A DNA stretch of 64,000 nt from Magnolia sinica (lineage: Eukaryota > Streptophyta > Magnoliopsida > Magnoliales > Magnoliaceae): assembly GCF_029962835.1 (NCBI RefSeq), contig NC_080587.1, positions 57,503,528 to 57,567,527 of the forward strand. The letters run 5' to 3'. The notes beneath the pieces were generated by a model. That model was not told the origin of the DNA and made no database searches. It worked only from the letters and a program-made list of their open reading frames with translations. The position numbers were made by a program, and so were the translations under genes. Positions 10,468-21,600 of the stretch are shown in pieces. Each line of letters begins with the position of its first letter. The stretch's first letter is position 1.

Positions 10468-11918
10468 TGTCACACCTCGAAATTCGGGTACCCGAATAAG
10501 GTCTTCAGGACTCGAATCCCACGGTTCGTGAGTTATAATATAATGATATTTATTACAATCCACGTGATTCAGTCAAATTCAATAAATATTCAACATTATC
10601 TAAAAGAAAATACAGCTGAAATGTTTATTAAATTCAACTCTCTTGATAGCTTTCCTTTTCTACATCGAAATTTGAACATAAATTAAACCTAAATAACAAA
10701 AAAAAAAAACTGAATTGAATTAAAACTAAACCTAATTTTCTAGAAAATAAAACTAATAGTAGAGGCCCGCCTACTCGTAGTAATCCAGCTCTGTACCCAT
10801 GCATTTTTTTAGTAGGATGAGCATAACAGCATAGTAAGATCATTTCTTACTCAAAATTTAACATGTTCAGATAATATCAATTTTTTTAAACAATTGAGAA
10901 AAATAGAATACAGATAATGAATTTAAGCAACAGAAATGTGAAAATGCGATGCATGTAATAATTTTTATGAATACTCATAAAATTTATATCATTTCTTACA
11001 ATACCGTACCTAAGTGGATGGTCACATTGCATTAATGCCCACGCACTGGTACCTCATGGTGATAACTCATTTATACGTTAGCTGGTCAGACTACTGCTCT
11101 AGTTGTACCTCTGATGTATGTCCACGCACACAATTGTATTCATACGCCGTACACAAAGGAGACTCCAAAGGATCCAGTGGGTTCTAGGGTCTTTCACCCA
11201 AGAAACATGATTGCCCTACTTGTTAGCTTTAGGGTCTTTCACCCAAGGGACATGATTGCCCTACTTACTTAGGTTACATCCAACATATTAAAATCGATAC
11301 TCAATGAATGATAGACATGCATGTAAGATGAATCACTATTTCACAATAAAAAAAATATCAACAATATAATTTTTTTATTTCTAATTAATAATGCTAGATA
11401 TAATTTTGTCGAAACTTCAATAATTCAAATAGTTAAATAAAATATTATTTTACTATTATTTAATTTAGAAATTAGTGTGAAATAATGTACAAGAAATTTT
11501 AGTTTCAATTCCAAAATTTTTAAAAAATTCCTTAAACTTATGTTCATTTAAATTTAAATTAATTAACTCTTTAAAATTTGGATTTTAATCTTTAAAGAAA
11601 CAAAAATATTACACTGATTTGTATAATACAACATTAATAATGTAATTAAATTATTATTTAATAATTTAATTTAATCTATCTTAAAATTTTTTTTATCTAA
11701 TTATTTTAAATCTAAATTCAGAATTTCATTATTATTTATTTTTATATCTAAATTTAATAAATTTAAGGAAGTTATTAATTTGGACTTTGGATACTATTGT
11801 TTTTTTTTATTTTTTTATTTTTTTTACATTCAACTTTTAATTATATATTTTATTATTATAATTAATTCTAAGTATTATAAATTATTGGAATTAAAATTTT
11901 TGGTTTATTTTTAACTTG

Positions 11919-12011
<93 letters not shown>

Positions 12012-12934
12012 TATATAAAATTTGGATTAATTAAACGATTAAATTTAATAACTAACATACTCATTAATTAAAAATATTTTAAAATTAATTCAAATTTACT
12101 AATTTAAATAAATTCACAAATTACTTTGAATTTAACCTATTTTTAATGATTTACTTTCATATTAATTAATTTTAAAAATTTAGAAATAATTCATATTTAG
12201 TGTTTAATCTTAACAAAAAAATTTAAGAATTAATAAATTAAAATATAAACTTAGATAAATTATTTATTTTTTTCTGTAAATTTATTTTATTTTATTATAT
12301 ATATATAAAAATTATTTCAACATTAAATATTAGAAATTTATAAAATAGAAATTCATAAATAAGTAGGATTCCCAACATAATAATTAACTGATAATAATAT
12401 TCCTATCAAAATTTTGGAATAATAGGCATAATAATTAACTGAAAATGATAAATCTCAAGATAAGATCACCTACCTTAAAAGTCTGATGATTCGACCCCGT
12501 TCTAATCTCTCTCTCTTGATCTACAGAGCTCTCTCTCTCTCTCTATTTTTGATTTGATTGTTTCCTTCATTTTTTATTTTTTTAATTAAATTTTTTTTTT
12601 ATAAAGGGGTGCGTAATGGAATGGAGGAGTGGGGATTATGAGACGGTTTCATTTAGTGAGAAGGTTCGACGCCCTTTACCATACGAAAAAGAAAGAAGAA
12701 TGGAGAAAGTGGTTTAGTCGGCGTGCGGAAGATATAATTTTTATTTTTATTTTATTATTATTTTTTTAAGATATGGTGGGTCCCACTAATGATAATATAA
12801 ATCTACTCCATCCATCATCTCGGCCTGGCCAAGAGAAGATGTAAGGCCAAAAATGAGGCCGATCCAAAACTCAGGTGGGCTACAAGCAAGCGGACGGTGG
12901 AGTTAGTTCCCACAAAAAAAAATGGGTTGTTACA
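10468..12934 (+). mobile_element. putative solo LTR nested in another LTR
   Basis: Starts TGTCACACCTC and ends GGTTGTTACA, giving TG...CA ends that are mutually inverted (TGTCACACC versus TGTAACAACC). Flanking 5-mers are TCTGG (10463-10467) and CCTGG (12935-12939), a 5-bp target duplication with one change. Removing it joins a minus-strand TATA region (AAATATAAATAAGAG at 12942-12958) to the proximal LTR at 10467, which supports the boundaries. No coding sequence inside; it is very AT-rich with a long TA run and a 44-bp tandem duplication (11189-11275). Confidence 0.6.
11922..12008. repeat. (TA)n microsatellite
   Basis: About 43 uninterrupted TA units, directly visible. Confidence 0.97.
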
Positions 12935-13195
12935 CCTGGGGACTCTTATTTATATTTATGCAACACCTCCTTTCGCACATCTTTGGAAAAATCTGAAAAC
13001 TGCCTCAAATTTACGCACTCTACGTGACTCTGCATAATTTCGCGCGATCCGTTTGATGATATTGAACTGCCTTCAATGTCATTGAAGGTGTCTTTTATAT
13101 GTGCTTTTTCTGCGCTTTTGTAGCTTCATCCGTACTCTGCGACCTTCTATGCCATCGAACCTACCATGTGTGAGTGAATTAGGTACGACCCTGGC
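12935..13195 (-). mobile_element. distal (U3) part of the interrupted LTR
   Basis: Continuation of the LTR at 9581-10467 beyond the nested insertion. A TATA-like AAATATAAATAAGAG on the minus strand precedes the transcript-like part. The outer boundary is not clear. Confidence 0.5.
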
Positions 13196-13269
13196 CTTTT
13201 ATTTATTTATTTATTTTTTTATATTTACACCAGTGCTTACACCCCACAAACACCCATACACTCACACCA

Positions 13270-13775
13270 TAGTGGGATTTCACTACAATAGGTACTCGGA
13301 ATCCAATATAGTGCGACCTCACCCAACATAGTGCAGCCCAAATTATGGGGCCCACCTCAATGCACGTATACCCATGATGTCCATCTTTTTTTTTTTTCCA
13401 ACTAACTTTAGGGCATGAGCCTAAAATTGAAGTAGATCCAGATATCAGGTGGGCCACCCATAAGAAACAATGGTGATAGAATGCCCACAATTAAAAACTT
13501 CATAGGCTCCATTGTAACGTCTGTTATTTGACATACAACTTGTGGCACACAAGAAGTTTTTAATGGTCAATCTCCATTGTTTCTTGTAGTGTGGTCCACA
13601 TTAGATTTGGATTTGCTTTATATTTGGGCTTATGCTCTAAAATGAGTTGGCAAAATGAATGGACAATATGGATATACAATACATATATCAAGGTGGACCT
13701 CATGGTTAGGATCGCATCGTGCTGGGTGAGGCCTCTGCCTAATCCGCTCCCCTTTATGTGGTTGTGTGCGTACCA
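13270..13775. mobile_element. magnoliid-type inverted-repeat element
   Basis: The left part has CTCACCCAACATAGTGC...GGGGCCCACC and the right part has the inverse (GGTGGACCTC...GCTGGGTGAGGC), ending CTAATCCGCTCCCC. The inside carries the family words AGGTGGGCCACC, AACAATGGTGATAGAATG and TTTGGATTTGCTTTA. Non-coding, MITE-like. Confidence 0.6.
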
Positions 13776-13799
13776 ACAATCACACTATTAGATTACATG

Positions 13800-14455
13800 T
13801 ATAGGCATACTCTACTGTAGGGATGTCAATATGCTAGGTTGGCCTGTCAGGCTTTCAGGGTCGGCCCACCTCAGGTTGGATTTAAGTCTAAGGACAGGGT
13901 TCGGACTTAAAATTCAAGTCCCTTTTTTGGGCCAGGCTTCGACCATGAGCTATCATAACCTCGGCAGAAACATGTCAGGCTGAACTATTTTGGCTCATTA
14001 TAGGTCTAGACAATGTGGGCCAGCTTTGACAGAAGTTCATACTAAAAATGAGAGGTATATAAATCTCAGGTGGGCCACACCACATGAAAACAATAGTGAT
14101 TGGATATCCACCATTAAAATCCTCCTAAGGCCCACTGTACCGTTTATTTGACATCCAATCTATTAATTAGGTCATGCAGACCCAGATGAAGGGAAATAAC
14201 GAAGATCAGATTGATCCAAAACTTTTATGGCCCCAAAATTTTTTTAATGGTTGACGGTTCATTCAACACTGTTTCCTGTAATGTGGTACATTTAAGATTG
14301 GGATATACCTCATCTTTGGTCTTATACCATAAAATTATCTAGAAAAATAGATGGACGGCATGGATGAAACATATACATCATGGTGGGGCTCACAGAGCAC
14401 TGACCACCAGCCATTGGCTGGTGGCAGGGGGAGTAGCCAATCCATTTCCAATGCA
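13800..14455. mobile_element. partial copy of the same inverted-repeat family
   Basis: 14050-14455 matches the right part of the complete copy at 14917-15427: AGGTGGGCCACACC, TAGGTCATGCAGACC, GATTGATCCAAAACTTTTA, ACATCATGGTGGGG and AGTAGCCAATCC. The left terminus is missing. 13800-14030 holds GGCCCACCTCAGGTTGG-type sequence I cannot assign. Confidence 0.6.
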
Positions 14456-14579
14456 TGATGTTTTTGCTTCAAAAACAAAAACAAAAGTTAGAGAATCCAG
14501 AGTACGATGCAGCTACTTCCAAAGCAAAAACAAAAGTTATAAGAGCAATTATCTCATACTCTGCAAAGTGTTTTAAACC

Positions 14580-15495
14580 ATGCGACAGGACATTCCTCTG
14601 CACACGTGTGGGGTGTCCCGGCCTATGGTGTGGACATGTGGGGCCACTTTGATGTATGTGTAGTGTATCCATGCCGTCCATTCATTTTTCCAGCTCATTT
14701 TAGGCATGAGCTAAAAAATATATCAGATCCAAATCTGATTTTACTGTAGTCTGGTCCGAGGTGGACCACCTGGCATTCCATCACCACTATTTCTGATAGA
14801 ATGTTCCACCTGAGATTTGTATTTGATTTATTCTGGGGTTCTTTTCTTTAAATTAGCCACGAAACTGAATGGATGGCGTGGATATACACAAATACATCAA
14901 GGTGGCCCACGGTCAGGGAAACGGATTTTCTACTCGGTGCTCTGTGGGCCCCACCATGATGTATGTGTTTCATCCATGCCGTCCATCTATTTTTTCAGAT
15001 CATTTTATAATGTTAGACCAAAAATGAGGTATACTGCAATCTCAAATGGACCACAATACAGGAAACAGTGTTGAATGAGTTTCTACCATTAAAAACCTTT
15101 TGGGGGCCATAAAAGTTTTGGATCAAGCTGATCTTTGTTTTTTTCCCTTCATCTAGGCCTGTATGACCTAATCAACAGATTGGATGTCAAATAAACAGTA
15201 CAGTGGGCCTTAGGAAGATTTTAATGGTGAATATCCAATCACTATTGTTTTCCTGTGGTGTGGTCCACTGAGATCTACATCCCTCTCGAATTCTTAGTGA
15301 AATTCTAAAATGATCTGTAAAAATGGATGAACGGAATGGATGAAACAAATACATCATGGTGGGGCCCACAGATCACCGACCATCAGCCACCGGGCTGGTG
15401 GCAGGCGGAGTAGCCAATCCGTTTCCCACGGTCAGGGCCTCACCGTGTAGGGTGAGGGACCGCACCTAATCTGCTCTCGCATGTGTGTACCTTCA
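14580..15495. mobile_element. outer inverted-repeat element interrupted by a younger copy
   Basis: The left half (14580-14916: ACACGTGTGGGG...ATACATCAAGGTGGCCCACGGTCAG) and right remnant (15428-15495: ACGGTCAGGGCCTCACCGTG...CTAATCTGCTC) are contiguous once the 511-bp insert is removed. The words GGTGAGGGACCGCACCTAATC parallel the right end of the copy at 15860-16385. Confidence 0.6.
14917..15427. mobile_element. complete MITE-like element with 8-bp TSD
   Basis: Terminal inverted repeats GGAAACGGATT...AATCCGTTTCC, extended by CTGTGGGCCCCACCATGATGTATG and its inverse near the right end. ACGGTCAG is present on both sides (14909-14916 and 15428-15435). An 8-bp target duplication points to the hAT superfamily. 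Size 511 bp, no coding capacity; most of the length is imperfectly self-complementary. Confidence 0.85.
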
Positions 15496-15859
15496 GAATC
15501 TCTGTACACCTACTGTATATGGATGAATATAGCATACAAATAAGCTGAAAGATCCAATCCATCTATTTTACTGGACATTTTTATCCCATTTTGAACCGTT
15601 GATTGAAAGAAGGTATATGATTCTAATTGGTATTAAGATCTAAACAGGTGGGCCTCACAACTTGAAAGGTTTGGATTAGGGAAAAAGAATTCAAATACTT
15701 GTAGAATGTGTGTGCATGCGTCTGATGTTTCATAGTCTGGCAGCGTGCTAAAAGTCCCTGAAAAGCAGAATTAAAAAGCTGCGTCTGAATACGACCGTTG
15801 ATTCCAGCTGGCTGCCATGTCATCACTGACGTCCTCGTTGCTCGCGACGGGCTTTCACA

Positions 15860-16385
15860 GGGAGCGGATTAGGTGCGGCACCGCCCACATCCAAACGGTT
15901 CAGTGCTTACTATGGGGCTCACATTGATGAATTTTTTCGATATCCATACCGTCCATCCGTTTTTTAAGATCATTTTAGAGTATTAAAAAAATTAAATCAT
16001 ATATAAATCTAAATTAAACCTTATTTTAGTAAATATCATTGATTGATCATTCATGGAACACAGAAGTTTTAGATCAAGATGATAGTTGTTTTTTAATTTA
16101 ATCCATGTTTATGTGACATTAATAACATATTTTATGGAAAATAAACTTTAATAAAACATTACGGTGGGCCCTATGAAGTTTTTAATGGTAGGACCTTCAT
16201 TAACCACTGTTTCCCATGTTATAGTAATTGAGAATTTAAACCTCGTTATTTTTAAAATAATACAACAAAAATGATATTTAAAAACGGATGAACGGTGTGG
16301 ATATATAATAACTAAATTAAGGTGGGCCCCATGGTAAGTGCCGCACCGTCTTGGGTGAGGTCGGGGCCGCAGCTAATCCGCTCCC
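15860..16385. mobile_element. complete inverted-repeat element, GGGAGCGGATTAGGTGCGGC type
   Basis: Ends GGGAGCGGATTAGGTGCGGC and GCCGCAGCTAATCCGCTCCC are inverted repeats. The body has the family pattern (CGTCCATCCG, GATCATTTTAGAG, TTAGATCAAGATGAT, ACGGTGGGCCCTATG, GGTGGGCCCCATGG). Flanks GCTTTCAC (15851) and GCTTGCGC (16386) agree in 6 of 8 bases and may be a decayed target duplication. Confidence 0.7.
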
Positions 16386-16817
16386 GCTTGCGCACGCCAA
16401 ACGCCTATAACAAGTAATATCAAGGAGATTTTCACGAGGAAGATTGAATAGGCGATTCGCTTAATATTTGCTGAAGTGTTATTTGAATAGAAGATCTGAA
16501 CCATTTAATAACATGGGGTCCACAATAAATATTATAATTATTAACGTTCCAATATTATATGATCCAATATAGTATATTGAAGGGTGATCATCAGAGATAA
16601 TTTTTCTAACCATCTATCGGATTCATGTATTTTTATTCCAAATTATGTATAAATTCTGTTGTCCCACCAGATGAATGGTTAAGATTCCTTAAAAATTTAT
16701 AAATTTGGCACGTAGGCAAGCAACCGCTACTTAAAACTCTTCTCGCGCGAATCCAGATCAGCAGCCATGGGGCTTCAAATGCCTTCCTGAAGATGTGAGA
16801 GGACGCTGATTGTGTAT
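16386..16817. other. no gene seen
   Basis: Unassigned intergenic DNA between two MITE-like elements. Short open frames on both strands have no recognisable content. Confidence 0.4.
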
Positions 16818-17322
16818 TGAGGCGCTCACCACTCCTTCCCGTCGTGTGAAGACACTGTGGGGCCCACCGTGATGTATGTGTCTTATCTACGCCGTCCATT
16901 CGTTTTTTCAGCTCAATTTATGACCAAAATTAGAGCATGTAAAATTTTCAATTGAATCACACCACAAACACAAGTGGAATAATAACGTCCACCGTTGAAA
17001 CCTTCCTAAGGCCTGCAGTAATGTCTATTTGTCATCCAACCTATTCACATGGTCACACCGATGGAACGAAGGGAAAAACCAAATATCAGCTTGATCCAAA
17101 ACTTCTATCGTCCAAATATGTTTTCAACGGTAGGAAATTAGTTCCCACTGTTTCCTGCAGTGTGGTCCACTTGAGCTTTGGATATTCTTCAATTTCAGTC
17201 TCATATCATAAATTGGTCTGAAAAAATGGATGAACGGCATGGATGCAAAAACAAAAAAAAAGAAAAACATAACGGTGGGTCACACAGCGTTTACATCACG
17301 GTAAAGGGCTGTGAGCGCCTCA
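16818..17322. mobile_element. inverted-repeat element, TGAGGCGCTCAC type
   Basis: TGAGGCGCTCACC at the left and GTGAGCGCCTCA at the right form terminal inverted repeats. The inside begins with GTGGGGCCCACCGTGATGTATG and ends with AACGGTGGGTCACACAG. It is the same structural family as the elements at 14917 and 15860 but with different termini. Confidence 0.7.
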
Positions 17323-17500
17323 CTACATAATCGGCGTCCGAGATTGTGAAACCCCACGCCCTCTGTATAAACAACGGAGAAATCTGAACCGTCCAACCTC
17401 TGACAGGCATCCACGTGATTGGTGGAGAACATCTCAGAACGACAAAACCCCACCAACACATGAAAGGGTATTTTATTACACGTCACCTGCTTCGCTACAT

Positions 17501-17650
17501 AGTGTCCAAGGGTTTATCTATTTTTTTTTCGTTGTTGTTAGCTTGTTAGTACACGTCACTGTTAGCCACCCCACTAAGGAATCGATGCCGTGACCTCTCA
17601 GTATTGAAACTCACTCAGCCACTTGAGCTATAGTATCCAAGGGTTTATCT
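17501..17650 (-). mobile_element. tRNA-derived SINE with 19-bp target-site duplication
   Basis: On the minus strand the body starts TAGCTCAAGTGGCTGAGTGAG, an RNA polymerase III A box (TRGCNNAGNNGG), and about 40 bases on has GGCATCGATTCC, a B-box-like GGTTCGANTCC. It ends in an A-run (plus-strand T-run at 17521-17529). The body is about 112 bp and non-coding. Flanks AGTGTCCAAGGGTTTATCT (17501) and AGTATCCAAGGGTTTATCT (17632) are 19-bp direct repeats with one mismatch, the signature of LINE-mediated insertion. A shorter copy of the same family is at 23607-23681. Confidence 0.88.
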
Positions 17651-18023
17651 CTCTGAAACGTGAGACCCACGATTTCGTAATTCAGATCATTGGTATCTTG
17701 TGTTCCACTCCGTGGGAAGTTTATTTAAGAATTTTTCCGAATAAGAGAATCATAACCTTTTGATTTGTGGTCCACAGAAAAGACAATTAAGAATATAATA
17801 AATCAATGGTCCTTGCTAAAGCGAAAAGTTTCTAATTTGGGAATCCCAATCTAAGGATTATTTTTTTCGAGGGATAATCAATAATCCAATTCAAAAGATC
17901 AACGGTCTAGATTACAAACTATGTTCCCTCACTTATCAGAACTGAAAACTCGTGTATACTGTGGAAAGATGCGGTCCACGTACCATATAATTCCGCAATT
18001 ATGAATAAGAAAATTTCAACACA

Positions 18024-18345
18024 ACTTTGTACGTAAACTCTCGTATACGACGCTTTTTTTAGCAAATTTCTCAGTTTTAAAGGAAATCTGATCCGTTATA
18101 AATGTGGACCACACTATAAAAAATCATTTGACATGGAAAAATATGATATTATACCTTTTAATAAATCTAAAATAGTGAAATCAATTGAAAGCCAATCGTG
18201 TAGGTGTATATGATGAAAAGATTGGTCTTATTTTTGTATTATTTGACCTTTTTGGTCTATACCACATTTTTACGGCTCAGATTTTCTCAGAAATGATAGT
18301 TTAGTTCGAAGTAGAACCGTTGTATATAAACGTTTACATACATCG
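18024..18345. mobile_element. short MITE-like inverted repeat in the GH17 promoter
   Basis: The left part TGTACGTAAACTCTCGTATACGACG and the inverse of the right part (TGTATGTAAACGTTTATATACAACGG) are imperfect terminal inverted repeats. Deeper inside, AATCTGATCCG...AATGTGG pairs with its inverse near 18265. Boundaries are approximate and I see no clear target duplication. Confidence 0.5.
18323..18333 (+). promoter_or_regulatory. possible TATA box of the GH17 gene
   Basis: TGTATATAAAC lies about 215 bp upstream of the ATG. The downstream sequence is pyrimidine-rich (TTTTCTCCTATTC, TCTCCCTCTTTTCTC), as in many plant 5' leaders. The motif is inside the right arm of the MITE-like repeat, so the promoter core may be transposon-derived. 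Transcript start not visible. Confidence 0.4.
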
Positions 18346-18544
18346 CTATGTACGAAAAAAATTCTCATGTAAATAACCCCGCTTTCTGATTAATTTACTT
18401 TTGTTCCTCCTTCGTGCCCTTAGCCCCAAAAAAGGGGGGTTTTTCTCCTATTCTTTTCAAAATCTCCCTCTTTTCTCTGATTCTCCACTGTCTCATTTGA
18501 TTTCCTTTCTGGGTTTCTTTCATTTTGTTGTATGATTTTGAAAG

Positions 18545-18623
18545 ATGAAGCTTTTCCCTGAAGAATCCATGGCTCTGCTGCTTCTCTTGCTTTTAGCCCT
18601 CTCTGTACCTGCTGTCGCTGAAG
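18545..18623 (+). CDS. GH17 gene exon 1 (signal peptide)
   Basis: Encodes MKLFPEESMALLLLLLLALS and PAVAE plus the first base of codon 27, ending at G|GTACGG. The exon covers almost exactly the secretion signal, as in homologues where intron 1 separates signal peptide from enzyme. Confidence 0.9.
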
Positions 18624-21600
18624 GTACGGTTTTTCCTCCCCTTTCTAAACTATTTTTTAAATTTGATTTTCAGTCCTTAATTCTATATCTGAAACCCCAT
18701 TTGGGTTTTTTCTATTTGGATTTTATAAGGCATTTTCGTGCATTTTTCTATTTTTTTAATGCTCTAAATGGTTCTCTTTGATGGGGTTTTTGAAGTTTGA
18801 GAAGGGGTTTTCTCTATTTTTTTTTCTTGGTTTTGGGGATCTTTTATCTACTGTTTGGAGGTGAAAGCTTGGATTTTTATTTGAATGGAGGGGTGAGTTT
18901 TCAAATGAAGAAAAGGAAGTTGTTTTGTTTTTTTGGTTTTTTTGATTTTTGATTTTTATAATAATAATAATAATAATTATTATTTTGGGTTTTTAATGCA
19001 ATGAGTTTCGTTTTCAGTCGATATTAAGAGTGTTTTACTCATGCTTAGTGAAGTAGAGAGACGAATGTGCCATTGATTTGTAGGAAAATTACACTATTGC
19101 CACTAGTGATGATTCTGGATCTTTCATATTGTTTTCACCATTTTCTTTTTATTTTTAAATTAAAAATGCTAGAAAAAGGGTGAAATTGTTGCGGTGAGAA
19201 AATGACCAAACTGCCCTTATGACTGATGGCGGGAGACTTCCTGGTCCAGACCCCAACGGTCCAGTCATTGATGGGTTTTCAGATGCGAGCTTTCTAGTCT
19301 GATGTTTTCTGGACTTACTGCCAGCTGGCATTTTGGTAATTTTGGCTGCATTTATGTCGTGAAAGAAAGGTGTCATTCGTTAGAAATTTCTTGCAAATAT
19401 TATTACTCTTTTACTCACTTACAGACCAAATTGCCCCTACTTTCAGTATAAAAAAAATTGCGGAAATGCCTCATTTTTTTTCATTCTGATATGCTGAACT
19501 GATCACCAACCGCGTGCTAGTTGCTGACTCAGCATAATCCCTGTCTTTCCACCTACGTGTCACATGTGCAGAATATCCCACCCGTGTAAAAAGTGGGCCC
19601 CGCCATGAAGATCACCTGCTGCAAAAATCAGGTCCATCCGATTATTAGGTGGGCCACACGTGTACGCTGACTTAAGACTGGCGGAGGGCCTTTGATGGGT
19701 GGACACCATCTGATTTTCGCGCTGGGGGGACCGTGGCGGGGCTCGAAACATTGGGGGAATGATTGGGTTAACATGCAGCCTGCTGTAGGTGATTAGTTCC
19801 CGTACTTGGGATACAAGAATGCCAATCAGGGCCGTCCAAATCATTGCCATCCTTGTGGATGGAGGCTGGATGGAGGCTAGCCAGAAAAGCACGCTGGTGG
19901 GATGATCTCAACCATCTGATTTTGCGTGACGATTTTGGGCCATCGGATGGGCTGTTTGGATTTCTTATTACAGTCTTTTTACTTGCTGGATTTCTACTCA
20001 TCCAGTGGGTCCCACATTCGAGGGCATGCGTGCACGTGGAATGGTGGATTTGTTATTTGTGACGAACGCAGAATCACTTCTTCACAATTTGGCCGGTCTC
20101 GTTCGGTGGACCCGCAGGCCACCATATGAACGACCGAGTTTCCGCTTCCCAATGGAATTGTCGATGGGGCCAATGTCATCTTTGTTTGGTCCCACACAAA
20201 ACACGCAGGTGGTCCTGTGTTAGCTGGAGAGGCCCGCGGACTAGCTTTTATTGTAGCCTGCGGACTACAGTTCTTGTAAGTTTCCACGTCTTAGGAAGCG
20301 GATTGCTCCTGGCCCCGCCGGAAGCCAGGTGGAGCCCACCGTGATGTTTGTGAGAAATCCATCCGGTCATCCGTTTTGCAGCTAATCTCAGGACATTGTC
20401 CCTAAAAATGAGGCAGGTCCAAAAGTCAAGTGGGCCACACGAAAGGAAAACGAACGGAGGGAAATGCTTACCGATTGAAATCTTCTTGGGTCCACCGTGA
20501 TGTCTATATACCATCCAAACCGTTCATGAGGGACACGGATTGCATGCTGACACTACCAGGAGGGACGTGGCTACTAGACAGTGCTCTGTGGGACCCAACC
20601 ATGATATATGCGTTTTATCCACGCCGTCCATCTATTTTGGATCGTTATTTTAGGGCATGAGCCCAAAAATAAGGCATATCCAAAAACTCAGGTGGGCCAC
20701 ACCACAGGAAAACAGTGTGTGAACTCCAAACACAAAAATATTCTCTTGATCCAAACTTCTGTGACCCCACGTTTCAACGGTGGAGTTCAATCCCCACTGT
20801 TCGATATTAGCTATCTAAACAGATAGATGGATGGATTTCTCGCATACATCACGGTGGGCCCGCCTAGCTTCCAACCACCGGTCGCTGGACTTTACCCGAA
20901 ATATTTTTCACAGATGACTAAAACGCCCCTCCAGTCAATGGACCATTCCAGGTTGAATGGGGTCCCCTGGCCAGGGGTATTTTCGTCCACTAAAGCGTGT
21001 AGGAAAAGTACCTGGTTAGGACAGCAGTTTCGTTGGTTTTATGTCTTGTCGGATTCTGAGAATAGGTAGTGGCTTTGATTTGAACAGAGAGATTTGATGC
21101 ATGGAAGCCTGGAATGACTGCCTGGCGTGGGCCCCACTATCTTGGACTTGGACTAAAATGGATGCACGTGGTCCTCAGGACTATTGAAGTGACACTGTAG
21201 TCATCCAGTTGGGCCCACCTGGGACAACCACTTGGGTAGATACCACCCCTGGATAGGCCATGGACGGTCCTCTTTTTCTGTAGAGATGAATCTAAGCCAT
21301 TAAAAAAAGGGTTAGACTTGAGTGTGAACTTCCGAAATCCAACCCAGATGGTTCGAATTATTTGTGGCAACTCATATGTTGCCAGTGGCCCATTAATGGT
21401 AGTATCTGGCTCTTGTACGGTTTGGATCGATCATACGGCTAGCCCAACTCGCCGAGTGTGAAAGTTGGGGTCTTTGTGAATAAAATACTCTAGATATTCT
21501 TTTTGCTCCCTAGTGCTGAGATTTATTTATGTTTTTGTTTATATATTTATTTATGAGAAATGATCCAGTGTTCATAGAGCACTATAAGTTATAGTGCTCA

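Noticed and set aside
13578..13592. TTTCTTGTAGTG resembling a CACTA transposon end
   Set aside because: It is part of the common GGGCCC-family phrase ending TGTAGTGTGGTCCAC, so chance resemblance.
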